From Roseovarius sp. MMSF_3350 (GTDB lineage: Bacteria; Pseudomonadota; Alphaproteobacteria; Rhodobacterales; Rhodobacteraceae), in assembly GCF_030733425.1 (NCBI RefSeq), contig NZ_JASHIZ010000027.1, forward strand, positions 1 to 40,884: DNA of 40,884 nt, given 5' to 3'. The notes under the pieces are model-generated. The model ran no database searches and had not been told where the DNA came from. It saw only the letters and a list, made by a program, of their open reading frames with translations. Below are positions 17,142 through 25,059 of this stretch, one piece after another. Position numbers and translations under genes: made by a program. How positions within the stretch are numbered: the stretch's first letter is position 1; every line of letters starts with the position of its first letter.

Positions 17142-17253
17142 CCCCAATCCCCCTGTTCAGCCGGTCTCACCTCCCACAAGGCCGGTGACGGGCCTTTCAT
17201 GAACCCCTGTTGTTCTGAGTGGCGGGTTCCGGGAGTGTGAAATCGGCGGTATC

Positions 17254-17304
17254 TGACCACCTGCTTGGCAGAAAAGCAAGTGGTCAGGCCCGATAGGCCT
17301 GACC
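17254..17304 (-). promoter_or_regulatory. Two overlapping, mutually exclusive hairpins downstream of infC
   Basis: Reading the minus strand, GGTCAGGCC-TATCG-GGCCTGACC forms a perfect 9-bp stem (17304-17282). The right-hand end of this stem is reused by a second inverted repeat, TGACCAC.TGCTT / AAGCA.GTGGTCA with loop TTCTGCC (17286-17254, one mismatch). They share five bases and cannot form together. No clear U-tract follows either hairpin. It lies between infC and the binding-protein gene and could end or attenuate the infC transcript. Confidence 0.55.
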
Positions 17305-17343
17305 GCACGAGCCGCAGAGCCTCGCTGCCTGAATTCTGACGTC

Positions 17344-17889
17344 CTACTTGGCGCCCGGTGCGATGATCATGATCATCTGGCGGCCTTCCATCTTGGGCAT
17401 GTTCTCGACCTTGCCGATGTCCTTGATGTCCTCGGCCACCCGCTGCAACAGGTCGCGGCCCAGATCCTGGTGCGCCATTTCGCGGCCGCGGAACCGCAGG
17501 GTGATCTTCACCTTGTCGCCGTTTTCAAGAAAGCGGAAGACGTTGCGCATCTTCACGTCATAGTCATGCGTGTCGGTGTTGGGGCGGAATTTCACCTCCT
17601 TCACCTCAATGACCTTCTGTTTCTTGCGCGCTTCGGATTCCCGCTTCTGCTGTTCGTACTTGTATTTGCCATAGTCCATGATCTTGCAGACCGGCGGGTT
17701 GGCGTTCGGGGAAATTTCCACGAGGTCCAGACCGGCCTCTTCCGCCATGCCCATCGCGCGTTCTGGCGTCACGACGCCGACGTTTTCGCCATCCGCCCCG
17801 ATCAGGCGGATTTCCGGAACGCGGATTTTATCGTTGATGCGGGGGCCGGTGTCGCGCGTCGGAGGCGCGTTGTGTGGTCTGCGGGCTAT
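17344..17889 (-). CDS. infC: Translation initiation factor IF-3
   Basis: IF-3 binds the 30S subunit, prevents 50S joining and proofreads start codons. The product shows [19 protein letters not shown] (N-domain start), the linker helix [23 protein letters not shown] and [13 protein letters not shown], ending [13 protein letters not shown]. An ATA codon at 17889-17887 is preceded at 7 nt by GAAGGAC, while no ATG, GTG or TTG stands near; the next in-frame ATG is at 17964 and adds 25 residues foreign to the family. I therefore place the start at ATA, giving 181 residues. A rare start codon is known for infC in E. coli (AUU), where it permits autoregulation. No rpmI/rplT pair follows directly. Confidence 0.85.
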   Translation of the reverse strand: MARRPHNAPPTRDTGPRINDKIRVPEIRLIGADGENVGVVTPERAMGMAEEAGLDLVEISPNANPPVCKIMDYGKYKYEQQKRESEARKKQKVIEVKEVKFRPNTDTHDYDVKMRNVFRFLENGDKVKITLRFRGREMAHQDLGRDLLQRVAEDIKDIGKVENMPKMEGRQMIMIIAPGAK

Positions 17890-18092
17890 GGTTTTTGTCC
17901 TTCGATCGTTCGACGAGTTTGAGGTCGCAAGGTAACCGCGCGCAGGGGGTGTTTCAAGCGGCAAAATAGGGGCGTGAAGACTGCATCGGCGGTAATTTCC
18001 CCTTGCACGCGCCGAATTTAGGCTTCAACTCGAAGCAACTGTAAGGCAGGCTGTCACGGTCTTTAGATACCTGCCAGTTGAAGGGAATACCA

Positions 18093-18926
18093 ATGAGAAC
18101 CATTTTGTGGCTGATCGTCGCCCTTGCCATCCTTGCCGGCGGTTACATGCTGTTCACCGGCAAGTCACCGCAGGAGGTCGTCGACGAGGTGTCCGGCACC
18201 GTGTCTTCGCCCGAGGAACTGGACAGCGCCGGCGAGACCGCCGGCGAGGAGGCCGAGAACGCTGTCGAGGACACCGGTGAAGCCGTGGACGCGGCCGCCG
18301 ACGATGCCGCAGAAGCCGCCGATGATGCCGCTGAGGCCGCGGAGGATGCCGTGGATGCCACGTCGGAAGCCGCCGACGAGGCCGCCGATGACGCGGCGAA
18401 CTTCGCCGAGGACGCTGCCGATAACGCCGCCGACACGGCCAGCGAAGCCGCGGAGGCGGCGGCTGAAGCGGCCGCCGATGCGGCGGACGCCGTGGCCGAG
18501 ACAGCCGAGAACGTGACGGAGGACACGACAGAAGCCGCCTCTGAAGCGGCGGACGCCGCTGCCGGCACCGAAAGCGATGCGGCTGATGCGACCGACGAAG
18601 CGGCCGAGGGCGCGGCGGACACCGTCAGCGATGCCGCCGCCGCGACGGAGGATGCCGCCGAGGAGGTCGTGGACGAGACCGCGGAGGCGACCGAAGACAC
18701 TGCAGGCGGGACTGACGAGGTTGCCACCGAGGCCGCCGACACGCCGATCGAAGAGCTGTTGACGCTCGAAGGCTTCGACTATGACCAGGTGACCACCTAC
18801 ATAGACAATTCCGATCTCGATGCGGATCAGAAGACAGGGTTGAAATCCAGCCTCGAAGCGGCGCGGGACAATCCGGATATGCTGGAAAGTGCACTGGACG
18901 CGGTGCGGGACGCGCTGAACCTCTGA
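18093..18926 (+). CDS. Membrane-anchored, extremely acidic Ala-rich repeat protein of unknown function
   Basis: 277-residue protein. Residues 4-22 form one hydrophobic helix (signal-anchor or signal peptide). The middle (about 45-205) is built almost wholly of Ala, Asp, Glu, Thr and Ser in short helical repeats such as AADDAAEAA. Between Lys24 and Lys247 there is not one Lys, Arg or His, so this 222-residue stretch is strongly negative. The last 60 residues form a different, more ordinary segment beginning TPIEELLTLEGFDY and ending in amphipathic helices. It likely forms a long helical, periplasm-exposed rod or spacer (inference). GAAGGGAATACCA provides the ribosome site. Function not recognised; a strong terminator follows. 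Confidence 0.8.
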   Translation: MRTILWLIVALAILAGGYMLFTGKSPQEVVDEVSGTVSSPEELDSAGETAGEEAENAVEDTGEAVDAAADDAAEAADDAAEAAEDAVDATSEAADEAADDAANFAEDAADNAADTASEAAEAAAEAAADAADAVAETAENVTEDTTEAASEAADAAAGTESDAADATDEAAEGAADTVSDAAAATEDAAEEVVDETAEATEDTAGGTDEVATEAADTPIEELLTLEGFDYDQVTTYIDNSDLDADQKTGLKSSLEAARDNPDMLESALDAVRDALNL

Positions 18927-18950
18927 GTGTATCCACGCTCTGAAAAGCGA

Positions 18951-18981
18951 AAACCCGCGCTGCGACCAGCGCGGGTTTTTT
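18951..18981. terminator. Bidirectional rho-independent terminator
   Basis: AAACCCGCGCT and AGCGCGGGTTT form an 11-bp stem with loop GCGACC (18951-18978), followed by a run of Ts to 18981. On the minus strand the same stem is followed by a T-rich stretch. It sits between the converging Ala-rich-protein and ferredoxin reductase genes and can serve both. Confidence 0.9.
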
Positions 18982-19004
18982 GCTTTGCCGGCTGAACGCG
19001 TGCT

Positions 19005-19850
19005 TCAGTCAAGGAACGCTTTCTCGACCACGTATTCCTTGGGATCGGAATTGGCGCCCTCGCGCAGGCCGTATTCCTCCAGCATGTCCTTGATCTCGAG
19101 GTTGAAGGCCATGTTGCCGCAGACCATCGCACGGTCGCTTTCGGGGCTCAGCGGCTCCACGCCAAGGTCCGCGAACACCTCGCCCTTGCGCATCAAATCG
19201 GTGATGCGGCCCATCTTGGGACTCTCCTCGCGCGTGGTGGTGGGGTAATAGCGCAGCTTTTCGTGGAAGTTTTCGCCGATCAGCTCCTCCAGCATCTCGT
19301 CGGTGCGGATACCGTCGATCAACTCCTTGCCATAAGTCAGTTCACCCACCTCGCGGCAGGTATGGGTGATGATGACTTCGTCGTAATCGGTATAAGTCTG
19401 CGGGTCGCGCAGCAGCGACGCGAAGGGCGCAAAGCCGGTGCCCGTTGCAAAGAGCCACAGTCGCTTGCCGGGCAGCAGAGCATCATGCACCAGCGTGCCC
19501 ACGGGCTTGGGCCTCAGGATGATCTCGTCGCCCGGCTGGATATGCTGCAACCGGCTGGTCAATGGGCCGTCCTGCACTTTGATCGAATAGAATTCCAGTT
19601 CGTCGTCCCATGACGGCGAGGCGATGGAATAGGCCCGCAGCAGTGGCTTTTCCTTGCCGGTCTTTTCGTCTTTCTGCAGCAGCCCGATCATCACGAACTC
19701 GCCCGAGCGAAAGCGCAGGCTGGCGGGGCGGGTGGTGCGGAAGGAAAACAGCCGGTCGGTCCAGTGCTTGACCGCCGTCACGGTCTGGGCGTCAGGCAGG
19801 GTAGGGACTTTGACGGGTTTCGCTTCGGTCACGGTCACGGTCTCGTTCAT
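19005..19850 (-). CDS. fpr: Ferredoxin--NADP(+) reductase
   Basis: 281-residue FAD enzyme exchanging electrons between NADPH and ferredoxin/flavodoxin. LLRAYSIASPSWDD is the FAD-binding RxYS motif, GPLTSRLQHIQPGD the next FAD contact, LFATGTGFAPFASLLRDP the NADP pyrophosphate loop, then THTCREVGELTYG and CGNMAFN. The end VEKAFLD is like bacterial subclass FprA enzymes. The ATG at 19850 is chosen over a TTG at 19856. It lies 71 nt downstream of the cysteine operon on the same strand, and because the sulfite reductase there has no CysJ partner, this enzyme is a likely electron source through ferredoxin (inference). A terminator follows on its 3' side. Confidence 0.92.
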   Translation of the reverse strand: MNETVTVTEAKPVKVPTLPDAQTVTAVKHWTDRLFSFRTTRPASLRFRSGEFVMIGLLQKDEKTGKEKPLLRAYSIASPSWDDELEFYSIKVQDGPLTSRLQHIQPGDEIILRPKPVGTLVHDALLPGKRLWLFATGTGFAPFASLLRDPQTYTDYDEVIITHTCREVGELTYGKELIDGIRTDEMLEELIGENFHEKLRYYPTTTREESPKMGRITDLMRKGEVFADLGVEPLSPESDRAMVCGNMAFNLEIKDMLEEYGLREGANSDPKEYVVEKAFLD

Positions 19851-19921
19851 CAGCAATCATCGCCCAGGGTTTAGGCCCGGGCGTCTCCTCGTATACTTTG
19901 TTTCAGGTCAGATGACAGGGG

Positions 19922-20353
19922 TCATTCGGCGGGAATTTTGCCGCGTCCAGCCCCGCGCAGGCGCGACTGGTAGTCATGCGACTGCCAGTTCGCACGAAAC
20001 AGCCATTGGTCCTCGGGCTGGCGTTCAGCCAGATCGTCAGAGATTTCCACCTCGTCAAAGCCTGACCGGCGCGCCATTGCGTATTGATCGGCAATCACAT
20101 GGCCCCGGGCCCGCAGGCGCCCCTTGAAGCCCATCAGACGCAACTGCCGCGCGATGGTAAAACCGCGCCCGTCGGAAAAGCTGGGAAAATCGACACGGAT
20201 CATCGGGATGTCCGCGATCCGCCCAGCCAGTTCGTTGGGATCGTTGCTGGACGCAAGGTCGATGGCACAACCCGGATGCGCATCATTCAGTGCGGCGATG
20301 GGGCCGTCCCAGTCGTCGCTTGTAAAGCCTTGATCGGTCACGATAACGCTCAT
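19922..20353 (-). CDS. DUF934 family protein of the sulfate-assimilation operon
   Basis: 143-residue protein of the DUF934 family, regularly found beside cysH and cysI in proteobacteria. Recognisable stretches are DFPSFSDGRGFTIARQLRLMGFKGRLRARGHVI (cited in pieces: DFPSFSDGRGF, then ARQLR, then GRLRARGHVI) and the C-terminal half with DEVEISDD. No known catalytic motif is seen; some annotators call it an oxidoreductase-like or sulfite reductase-associated protein. The ATG at 20353 overlaps the cysH stop (ATGA), showing tight coupling with the reductase. Confidence 0.85.
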   Translation of the reverse strand: MSVIVTDQGFTSDDWDGPIAALNDAHPGCAIDLASSNDPNELAGRIADIPMIRVDFPSFSDGRGFTIARQLRLMGFKGRLRARGHVIADQYAMARRSGFDEVEISDDLAERQPEDQWLFRANWQSHDYQSRLRGAGRGKIPAE

Positions 20354-21096
20354 GCCGTTTCTCCTGTTCTGACGGGTTTTCCGTTGACGAAATGAATGCC
20401 GCATTCGGACTTGTCCGTTCCGCGCCAGCGGCCCGCCCGCGCGTCCTCACCGGCGGACACCCGGCTGGTGCAGGGTGCGCATCCGATGGACGGATAGCCC
20501 TGGGCCACCAGCGGATGCCGGGGCAGGCGATTTTCTTCCATGTAGGTCTGCACGTCCTGACGCGTCCAATGCGCCAGCGGATTGACCTTCATCCGGCCCG
20601 TGGCCTCTTCGGTCTCGAAGAAGTCGAGCGCGGCCCGGTCGCCGCCGTGATAGCGTTTGCGACCGGTGATCCAGCCGTCAAAGCCTTGCAGCGCGCGTTG
20701 CAGCGGCACGGTCTTGCGCAGGGTGCAGCAGGCGTCGGTGTCGGATTGGTGCAGGTCTCCGTCCGGGTCGTGCTCGGACACCGAGTCCGCGTCGGGGCGA
20801 ATGATGCGCAGATCCTTCAGGCCAAGGCGCTCGGCCAGTTCCTGCTGATAAACCAGCGTTTCGGCAAAGAGCATCTCGGTGTTGAGAAAGATCACCGGTG
20901 TGTCGCGTTTCAGCACCGAGATCATGTGCAAGAGCACCACGGATTCCGCGCCGAAGCTGGATACAAGTGCCAGTTTCCCGGCCTCGGGGCTGGCCAACGC
21001 ATGACGCAGGACGGCGGTCGCGGAGTTCAGACGATACCACTCGTTCAGGCCCGAGACGCGGGTCGGCAGGCTGGTGTCGATCTTACTCTGCAGCAT
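20350..21096 (-). CDS. cysH: Phosphoadenylyl/adenylyl-sulfate reductase (Fe-S type)
   Basis: 248-residue thioredoxin-dependent reductase converting activated sulfate to sulfite. SSFGAESVVLLHM contains the PP-loop-like nucleotide site; GRKRYHG and the C-terminal KSECGIH with the catalytic Cys are present. The paired cysteines DACCTLRK and SIGCAPCTS are the [4Fe-4S] ligands that mark the APS-reducing (plant/Pseudomonas) type, so APS rather than PAPS is the expected substrate. Its ATG at 21096 lies inside the end of cysI (14-nt overlap), and its stop overlaps the DUF934 start. Confidence 0.93.
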   Translation of the reverse strand: MLQSKIDTSLPTRVSGLNEWYRLNSATAVLRHALASPEAGKLALVSSFGAESVVLLHMISVLKRDTPVIFLNTEMLFAETLVYQQELAERLGLKDLRIIRPDADSVSEHDPDGDLHQSDTDACCTLRKTVPLQRALQGFDGWITGRKRYHGGDRAALDFFETEEATGRMKVNPLAHWTRQDVQTYMEENRLPRHPLVAQGYPSIGCAPCTSRVSAGEDARAGRWRGTDKSECGIHFVNGKPVRTGETA

Positions 21097-22750
21097 AGGC
21101 CTTGTCCTGCTCATAGAGGGCGGTCTTGAACGGCGCCATGCCGGCGCGGCGGTAGAATTGCAGGAACGTCTCGTCCCGATCCTGCCGCTGATCCAGGTAA
21201 GCCTCGACGATCCGCTCAACCGCCGGGATGATCTCGTCCGCCGAAAAACCGGGGCCGGTGCGTTCTCCGAGGGCCGCGTCCTGGGTGTGGTCGCCGCCCA
21301 GCGTGATCTGGTAGTTCTCAACGCCCGCACGGTCGAGCCCGAGGATGCCGATATGGCCGACGTGGTGGTGGCCGCAGGCGTTGATGCAGCCCGAGATCTT
21401 GATCTTCAGCTCGCCAATATCGTGCTCCAGCTTCAGCTCGTCGAAGCGGGTCGCGATCTGCTGGGCGATCGGGATGGACCGCGCCGTGGCCAGCGCGCAG
21501 TAGTCCATGCCCGGGCACGCGATGATGTCCGAGATCAGGCCGATATTCGCAGTGGCCAGACCGTGCTTTTTCAGAATGGCGTGCAGCGCGGGCAGGTGGG
21601 ATTTGTGCACATGCGGCAGGATCACGTTCTGCTCGTGGCTGATGCGCAGCTCGTCGTGGCCGTAGAATTCGGCAAGGTCGGCCATTACCCGCATCTGGTC
21701 CGCGGAGGCGTCTCCGGGCGTTGCGCCGTGGGCCTTGAGGCTGATCTGGACGATTGAATATCCCGGCGCCTTGTGAGCGACAAGGTTCGTGTCCGCCCAG
21801 GACCGGAAGATCGGGTCGGTCTTGTAGGTGGTCTCGTAAACCTCGGTGCCGTCCTGCCGAAAGGCGGGCGGGGCGAAGGCAGCCTTGATCTCCTCAAACA
21901 GCGCGACGTCGATGCCGGAAAACGAGGGGCGGATGACCTCGAACCGCTCTTCCACCCGGGCGCGGATGTCGTCGATGCCATGCTCGTGCACGGTGATCTT
22001 GATGCGCGACTTGTACTTGTTGTCACGCCGCCCCAGCAGGTTCCAGACGCTGACCGTGGCCTCGATATAGGGCAGCAGGTCTTCCTGGCTGACGAAATCG
22101 GACAGGACCTTGCCGATCATCGGCGTCCGACCAAGGCCGCCGCCGACGAGAACGCGGTAGCCGATCTCGCCATCACGCTCGACGATCTGGATGCCGATAT
22201 CGTGCGCCTTGATCACGGCGCGGTCGTTCGGGCTGCCGGTAACGGCGATCTTGAACTTTCGCGGCAGGAACTGGAATTCCGGGTGGTCGGTGGACCATTG
22301 CCGCAAGAGTTCGGCCACCGGACGCGGATCGGCGATCTCGTCCTCGGCGGCGCCGGCGAAATGGTCGGCGGTCACGTTGCGGATGGTGTTGCCGGAGGTC
22401 TGGATGGCATGCATCTCGACCTCGGCCAGTGCGTCGAGGATTTCCGGCACGTCGCGCAGTTCAGGCCAGTTGAACTGGATGTTCTGGCGCGTGGTGAAAT
22501 GGCCGTACCCCTTGTCCCATGTCTCGGCGATATGGGCCAGCTGGCGCATCTGGCGCGAGTTGATCGTACCATAGGGGATGGCCACGCGCAGCATGTAGGC
22601 GTGCAGTTGCAGGTAGAGGCCATTCATCAGGCGCAGCGGCTTGAACTCGTCCTCGGTTAGGTTGCCGGCGATGCGGCGCTCGACCTGGGCGCGGAACTGG
22701 CGGTTGCGCTCGGCCACGAAGGCCGCGTCGAATTCGGAATAGGAATACAT
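21083..22750 (-). CDS. cysI: Sulfite (nitrite)-reductase-type hemoprotein, ferredoxin-dependent CysI
   Basis: 555-residue siroheme/[4Fe-4S] enzyme that reduces sulfite to sulfide in cysteine synthesis. Two ferredoxin-like half-domains are visible; TTRQNIQFNWPEL near residue 100 is the conserved siroheme-contact region, and the cluster ligands are CPGMDYC and SGCINACGHH (C-x5-C ... C-x3-C). There is no CysJ flavoprotein gene nearby. The gene starts directly on the stop of the DUF2849 gene (1-nt overlap) and runs into cysH. Nitrite reduction by a NirA-like enzyme is the alternative, but the cysG/cysH setting argues for sulfite. Confidence 0.93.
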   Translation of the reverse strand: MYSYSEFDAAFVAERNRQFRAQVERRIAGNLTEDEFKPLRLMNGLYLQLHAYMLRVAIPYGTINSRQMRQLAHIAETWDKGYGHFTTRQNIQFNWPELRDVPEILDALAEVEMHAIQTSGNTIRNVTADHFAGAAEDEIADPRPVAELLRQWSTDHPEFQFLPRKFKIAVTGSPNDRAVIKAHDIGIQIVERDGEIGYRVLVGGGLGRTPMIGKVLSDFVSQEDLLPYIEATVSVWNLLGRRDNKYKSRIKITVHEHGIDDIRARVEERFEVIRPSFSGIDVALFEEIKAAFAPPAFRQDGTEVYETTYKTDPIFRSWADTNLVAHKAPGYSIVQISLKAHGATPGDASADQMRVMADLAEFYGHDELRISHEQNVILPHVHKSHLPALHAILKKHGLATANIGLISDIIACPGMDYCALATARSIPIAQQIATRFDELKLEHDIGELKIKISGCINACGHHHVGHIGILGLDRAGVENYQITLGGDHTQDAALGERTGPGFSADEIIPAVERIVEAYLDQRQDRDETFLQFYRRAGMAPFKTALYEQDKAYAAE

Positions 22751-23052
22751 CAGTTTACCTCGGCTTGTTTGCCATGGTGATAGTTGGACGGACCGGTGCG
22801 GCGGAATTCCTCGCGGAAATGCGTCGGCTGCGGGCCGCCGTCAGAAGGTTTGGCATCGGCCAGGTAGGCCCCGACGACCAGTTCGGGCTGCCCTTCGGCC
22901 TGTGCCAGCCGCAGCTTGGCGAGTGCTTCGTCGCTGATCAGTTCAGCCTCGGAAAGGTGCCGCGACCAGCGGTCATCGGCGGTCTGATAGACGACGTCTC
23001 CTTCCAGCAGCGCGTTGGCGGTGACGACCTTTGGGGTGAATTCTCTGGGCAT
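22750..23052 (-). CDS. DUF2849 family protein of the sulfite-reductase operon
   Basis: 100-residue small protein of DUF2849, which in alphaproteobacteria stands between cysG and cysI. Visible stretches are VVTANALLEGDVVYQTADD at the start and a C-terminal tail with PTHFREEFRRTGPSNYHHG. No catalytic motif is evident. The ATG overlaps the cysG stop by one base, and the stop overlaps the cysI ATG by one base, so it must be translated with both. A role in assembling or regulating sulfite reductase is inference from the invariant context. Confidence 0.85.
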   Translation of the reverse strand: MPREFTPKVVTANALLEGDVVYQTADDRWSRHLSEAELISDEALAKLRLAQAEGQPELVVGAYLADAKPSDGGPQPTHFREEFRRTGPSNYHHGKQAEVN

Positions 23053-24446
23053 CAGGCGAACTCCTGCGTCGAAAGGGGAAGGTTTGCTTCGGCGGCACGG
23101 GGTGCCAGACCGATGAAGGTGAGCGCGGGGCCGGCCAGATCGGCCGCTTCCAGGTCCTGCGCCATGCGGGCCACGGTGGTGGCGACGATGCGCTGTTCGG
23201 GACGCGAGGCGTTCTCGACGATGCTGACCGGGGTGGCGCGGTCGGCGCCGTGCATCAGCAGGCGGCCTTGGATGAACCGGCTGGATTTCTTGCCCATATA
23301 GATCGCGGCCACCTCATTGGGTTGAGCGAGGGCAGCCCAGTCCTGCTCGGCGTAGCCTTTCATGTCGTGGCCGGTGACAAAACGGACGGCAGCGTTGCGC
23401 TGGCGTTTGGTCAGGCTTTGACCGATCGAGGCGACACCGGCGGAGGCGGCAGTGATCCCAGGCACGATGTGCCAGCCGATCCCGGCAGCCTCCACGGCGT
23501 CAATTTCCTCGTCCAGCCGCCCGAAGACGGTCGGATCGCCACCTTTCAAGCGCACCACCTGCGCGCCGGTGGCGGCGTGTTCGACGATCAGCGCGTTGAT
23601 ATCCTCCTGCGACATCGAAGGGCCGAAGCCGGTTTTGCCGGCGTCGATCAGCGTCGCTTCGCGGCGGGCAAGTTCAAGGATTTCGGGCGTGACCAGCCGG
23701 TCGTGGATCACCACGTCGGCGGCGTCGAGCGCCTTGCGGGCCTTGAGGGTCAGCAGCTCCGGGTCACCGGGGCCGGCGCCGACAAAGGCCACGTGGCCCT
23801 GGCGCTCCTCGGCCTTCACATGGGCATCCAGCAGGGCGGGCAGGGCATTGGTGACCGCGTCTTCGCCGCCTTCGTCCATCGCGCGGGGGCCAGCGTCGAA
23901 ATAGTACTCCGACCAGAAATCACGGCGCTTGCGGCCCATGGGCAGAACCTCGACCGTCTTGCGGAAGGCCTTGCCGATGCGCGCCAGGGTGCCCAGCGTG
24001 GCGGGCAGACGCTCTTCCAGATCGGCCTTGATCGCGCGGGCCAGAACGGGGGCTGCGCCCTCGGTGCCGATGGCGACGGTCACCGGGTCGCGATCGACGA
24101 TGGCCGGCGTGATGAAGGCACTGTCCTGCAGGTTGTCGACGATGTTCACCAGCGCGCCATCGGCGCGGGCGATGGCGGAGGTGCGGGCATCCTCGGCCTC
24201 GTCCTCGTCCGCGGCGTAAAACAGCACGGCGCAGGTGGTGTCGCCGGGTTCCATCGCGCGGCGCACGAGGCGAAGCTTGCCGGCGGTGTGCCAGTCTTCG
24301 ATCTCTTGCGCGGGAGCGGGCGCGAAGACCGTGATCTGCGCTTCGGTCTTCAGCAGCAGGCGCAGCTTGGCGAGCGCTGCGTCACCACCGCCCGAAAGGA
24401 CCACGCGGCGCCCTTCGAGCGCGACGAAGATGGGAAAATGTTTCAC
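23052..24446 (-). CDS. cysG: Siroheme synthase (uroporphyrin-III methyltransferase/precorrin-2 dehydrogenase/ferrochelatase)
   Basis: 464-residue trifunctional enzyme making siroheme for the neighbouring CysI. The N-terminal CysG-N domain has VVLSGGGDAALAKLRLLL (NAD-binding) and IVDNLQDSAFITPAIVDR. The C-terminal SUMT domain has VGAGPGDPELLTLKA, RLKGGDPTVFGR, PGITAASA and YMGKKS. The start GTG at 24446 follows GGAGGCGTGCCCC; upstream sequence in frame is not family-like. First gene of the operon cysG-DUF2849-cysI-cysH-DUF934. The usual GGGxVA at the very N-terminus reads GGGDAA, a common alphaproteobacterial variant. Confidence 0.93.
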   Translation of the reverse strand: MKHFPIFVALEGRRVVLSGGGDAALAKLRLLLKTEAQITVFAPAPAQEIEDWHTAGKLRLVRRAMEPGDTTCAVLFYAADEDEAEDARTSAIARADGALVNIVDNLQDSAFITPAIVDRDPVTVAIGTEGAAPVLARAIKADLEERLPATLGTLARIGKAFRKTVEVLPMGRKRRDFWSEYYFDAGPRAMDEGGEDAVTNALPALLDAHVKAEERQGHVAFVGAGPGDPELLTLKARKALDAADVVIHDRLVTPEILELARREATLIDAGKTGFGPSMSQEDINALIVEHAATGAQVVRLKGGDPTVFGRLDEEIDAVEAAGIGWHIVPGITAASAGVASIGQSLTKRQRNAAVRFVTGHDMKGYAEQDWAALAQPNEVAAIYMGKKSSRFIQGRLLMHGADRATPVSIVENASRPEQRIVATTVARMAQDLEAADLAGPALTFIGLAPRAAEANLPLSTQEFA

Positions 24447-24591
24447 GGGGCACGCCTCCGGCTGCGATTGACTTACCCAAATATATAGAAAATATTCCCG
24501 GCATTGCGCCACCTGATGGCGCGAATAAGGACACGCGTTCCAATTCGAAAGCGCCCGATGCGGAATGTTCCGGGAAAAGGGAAAATGTGGA
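24447..24591. promoter_or_regulatory. Divergent control region between cysG and the Lrp-type gene
   Basis: 145 bp between two divergent genes. It contains an AT-rich island (24479-24497, with ATATATAG and AAATATT) that probably holds the cysG -10, the inverted repeat GCGCCA-CCTGA-TGGCGC (24506-24522) and the palindrome CGGAATGTTCCG (24561-24572) close to the regulator's start. These are the natural candidate sites for the Lrp-type regulator acting on itself and on the operon. The contacts themselves are inference. Confidence 0.5.
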
Positions 24592-25059
24592 ATGCCCGTT
24601 CGTCTCGATGATCTGGATCGGAAAATCCTTTTGGAACTGCAAAAGGATGGGGGGCAGTCGCTGGACGATATCGCCAAGTCCGTGGGCAGTTCGAAGACGC
24701 CGGTGTGGAACCGGATTCGGAAAATGCGCGAGGGCGGCGTGATCCGGCAGCAGACCTTCCTGCTGGATCCCGAAGCCCTTGGGCTGGAGGCCTGTTTCTT
24801 TGTCCTGATCCGCACGTCAGAGCATGACAAGGAGTGGCAGGACAGGTTTCTGAATGCGCTGAGAACACGGCCGGAGGTGATGGAGGCGCACCGGCTGGCG
24901 GGCGATATCGACTACATCCTGAAGGTCGTGGTCAGCAACGCGCGCGCCTACGACATCTTTTACCAGGCGCTGATTTCAGAGGTGAAGGTGCATAACGTGA
25001 CGGCGCTGTTGTCGATGGAAGAGATCAAGTCGACGACGATGCTGCCGCTGCACGCCTAA
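24592..25059 (+). CDS. Lrp/AsnC family transcriptional regulator
   Basis: 155-residue feast/famine regulator. The N-terminal winged HTH is clear ([17 protein letters not shown] followed by [23 protein letters not shown], shown in pieces), then the RAM ligand-binding domain with [18 protein letters not shown] and a [11 protein letters not shown] stretch. It diverges from cysG, so a role as local sensor of a sulfur amino acid controlling sulfate assimilation is plausible. The ATG at 24592 has GGGAAAATGTGGA upstream; an ATG at 24565 in the same frame is an alternative. Its last 35 nt overlap the 3' end of convergent tpiA. Confidence 0.9.
   Translation: MPVRLDDLDRKILLELQKDGGQSLDDIAKSVGSSKTPVWNRIRKMREGGVIRQQTFLLDPEALGLEACFFVLIRTSEHDKEWQDRFLNALRTRPEVMEAHRLAGDIDYILKVVVSNARAYDIFYQALISEVKVHNVTALLSMEEIKSTTMLPLHA

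Noticed and set aside
15522..17240. A 572-codon open frame antisense to the peptide-binding protein gene
   Set aside because: It mirrors the codon structure of a clearly homologous gene on the other strand in GC-rich DNA and shows no family motif.
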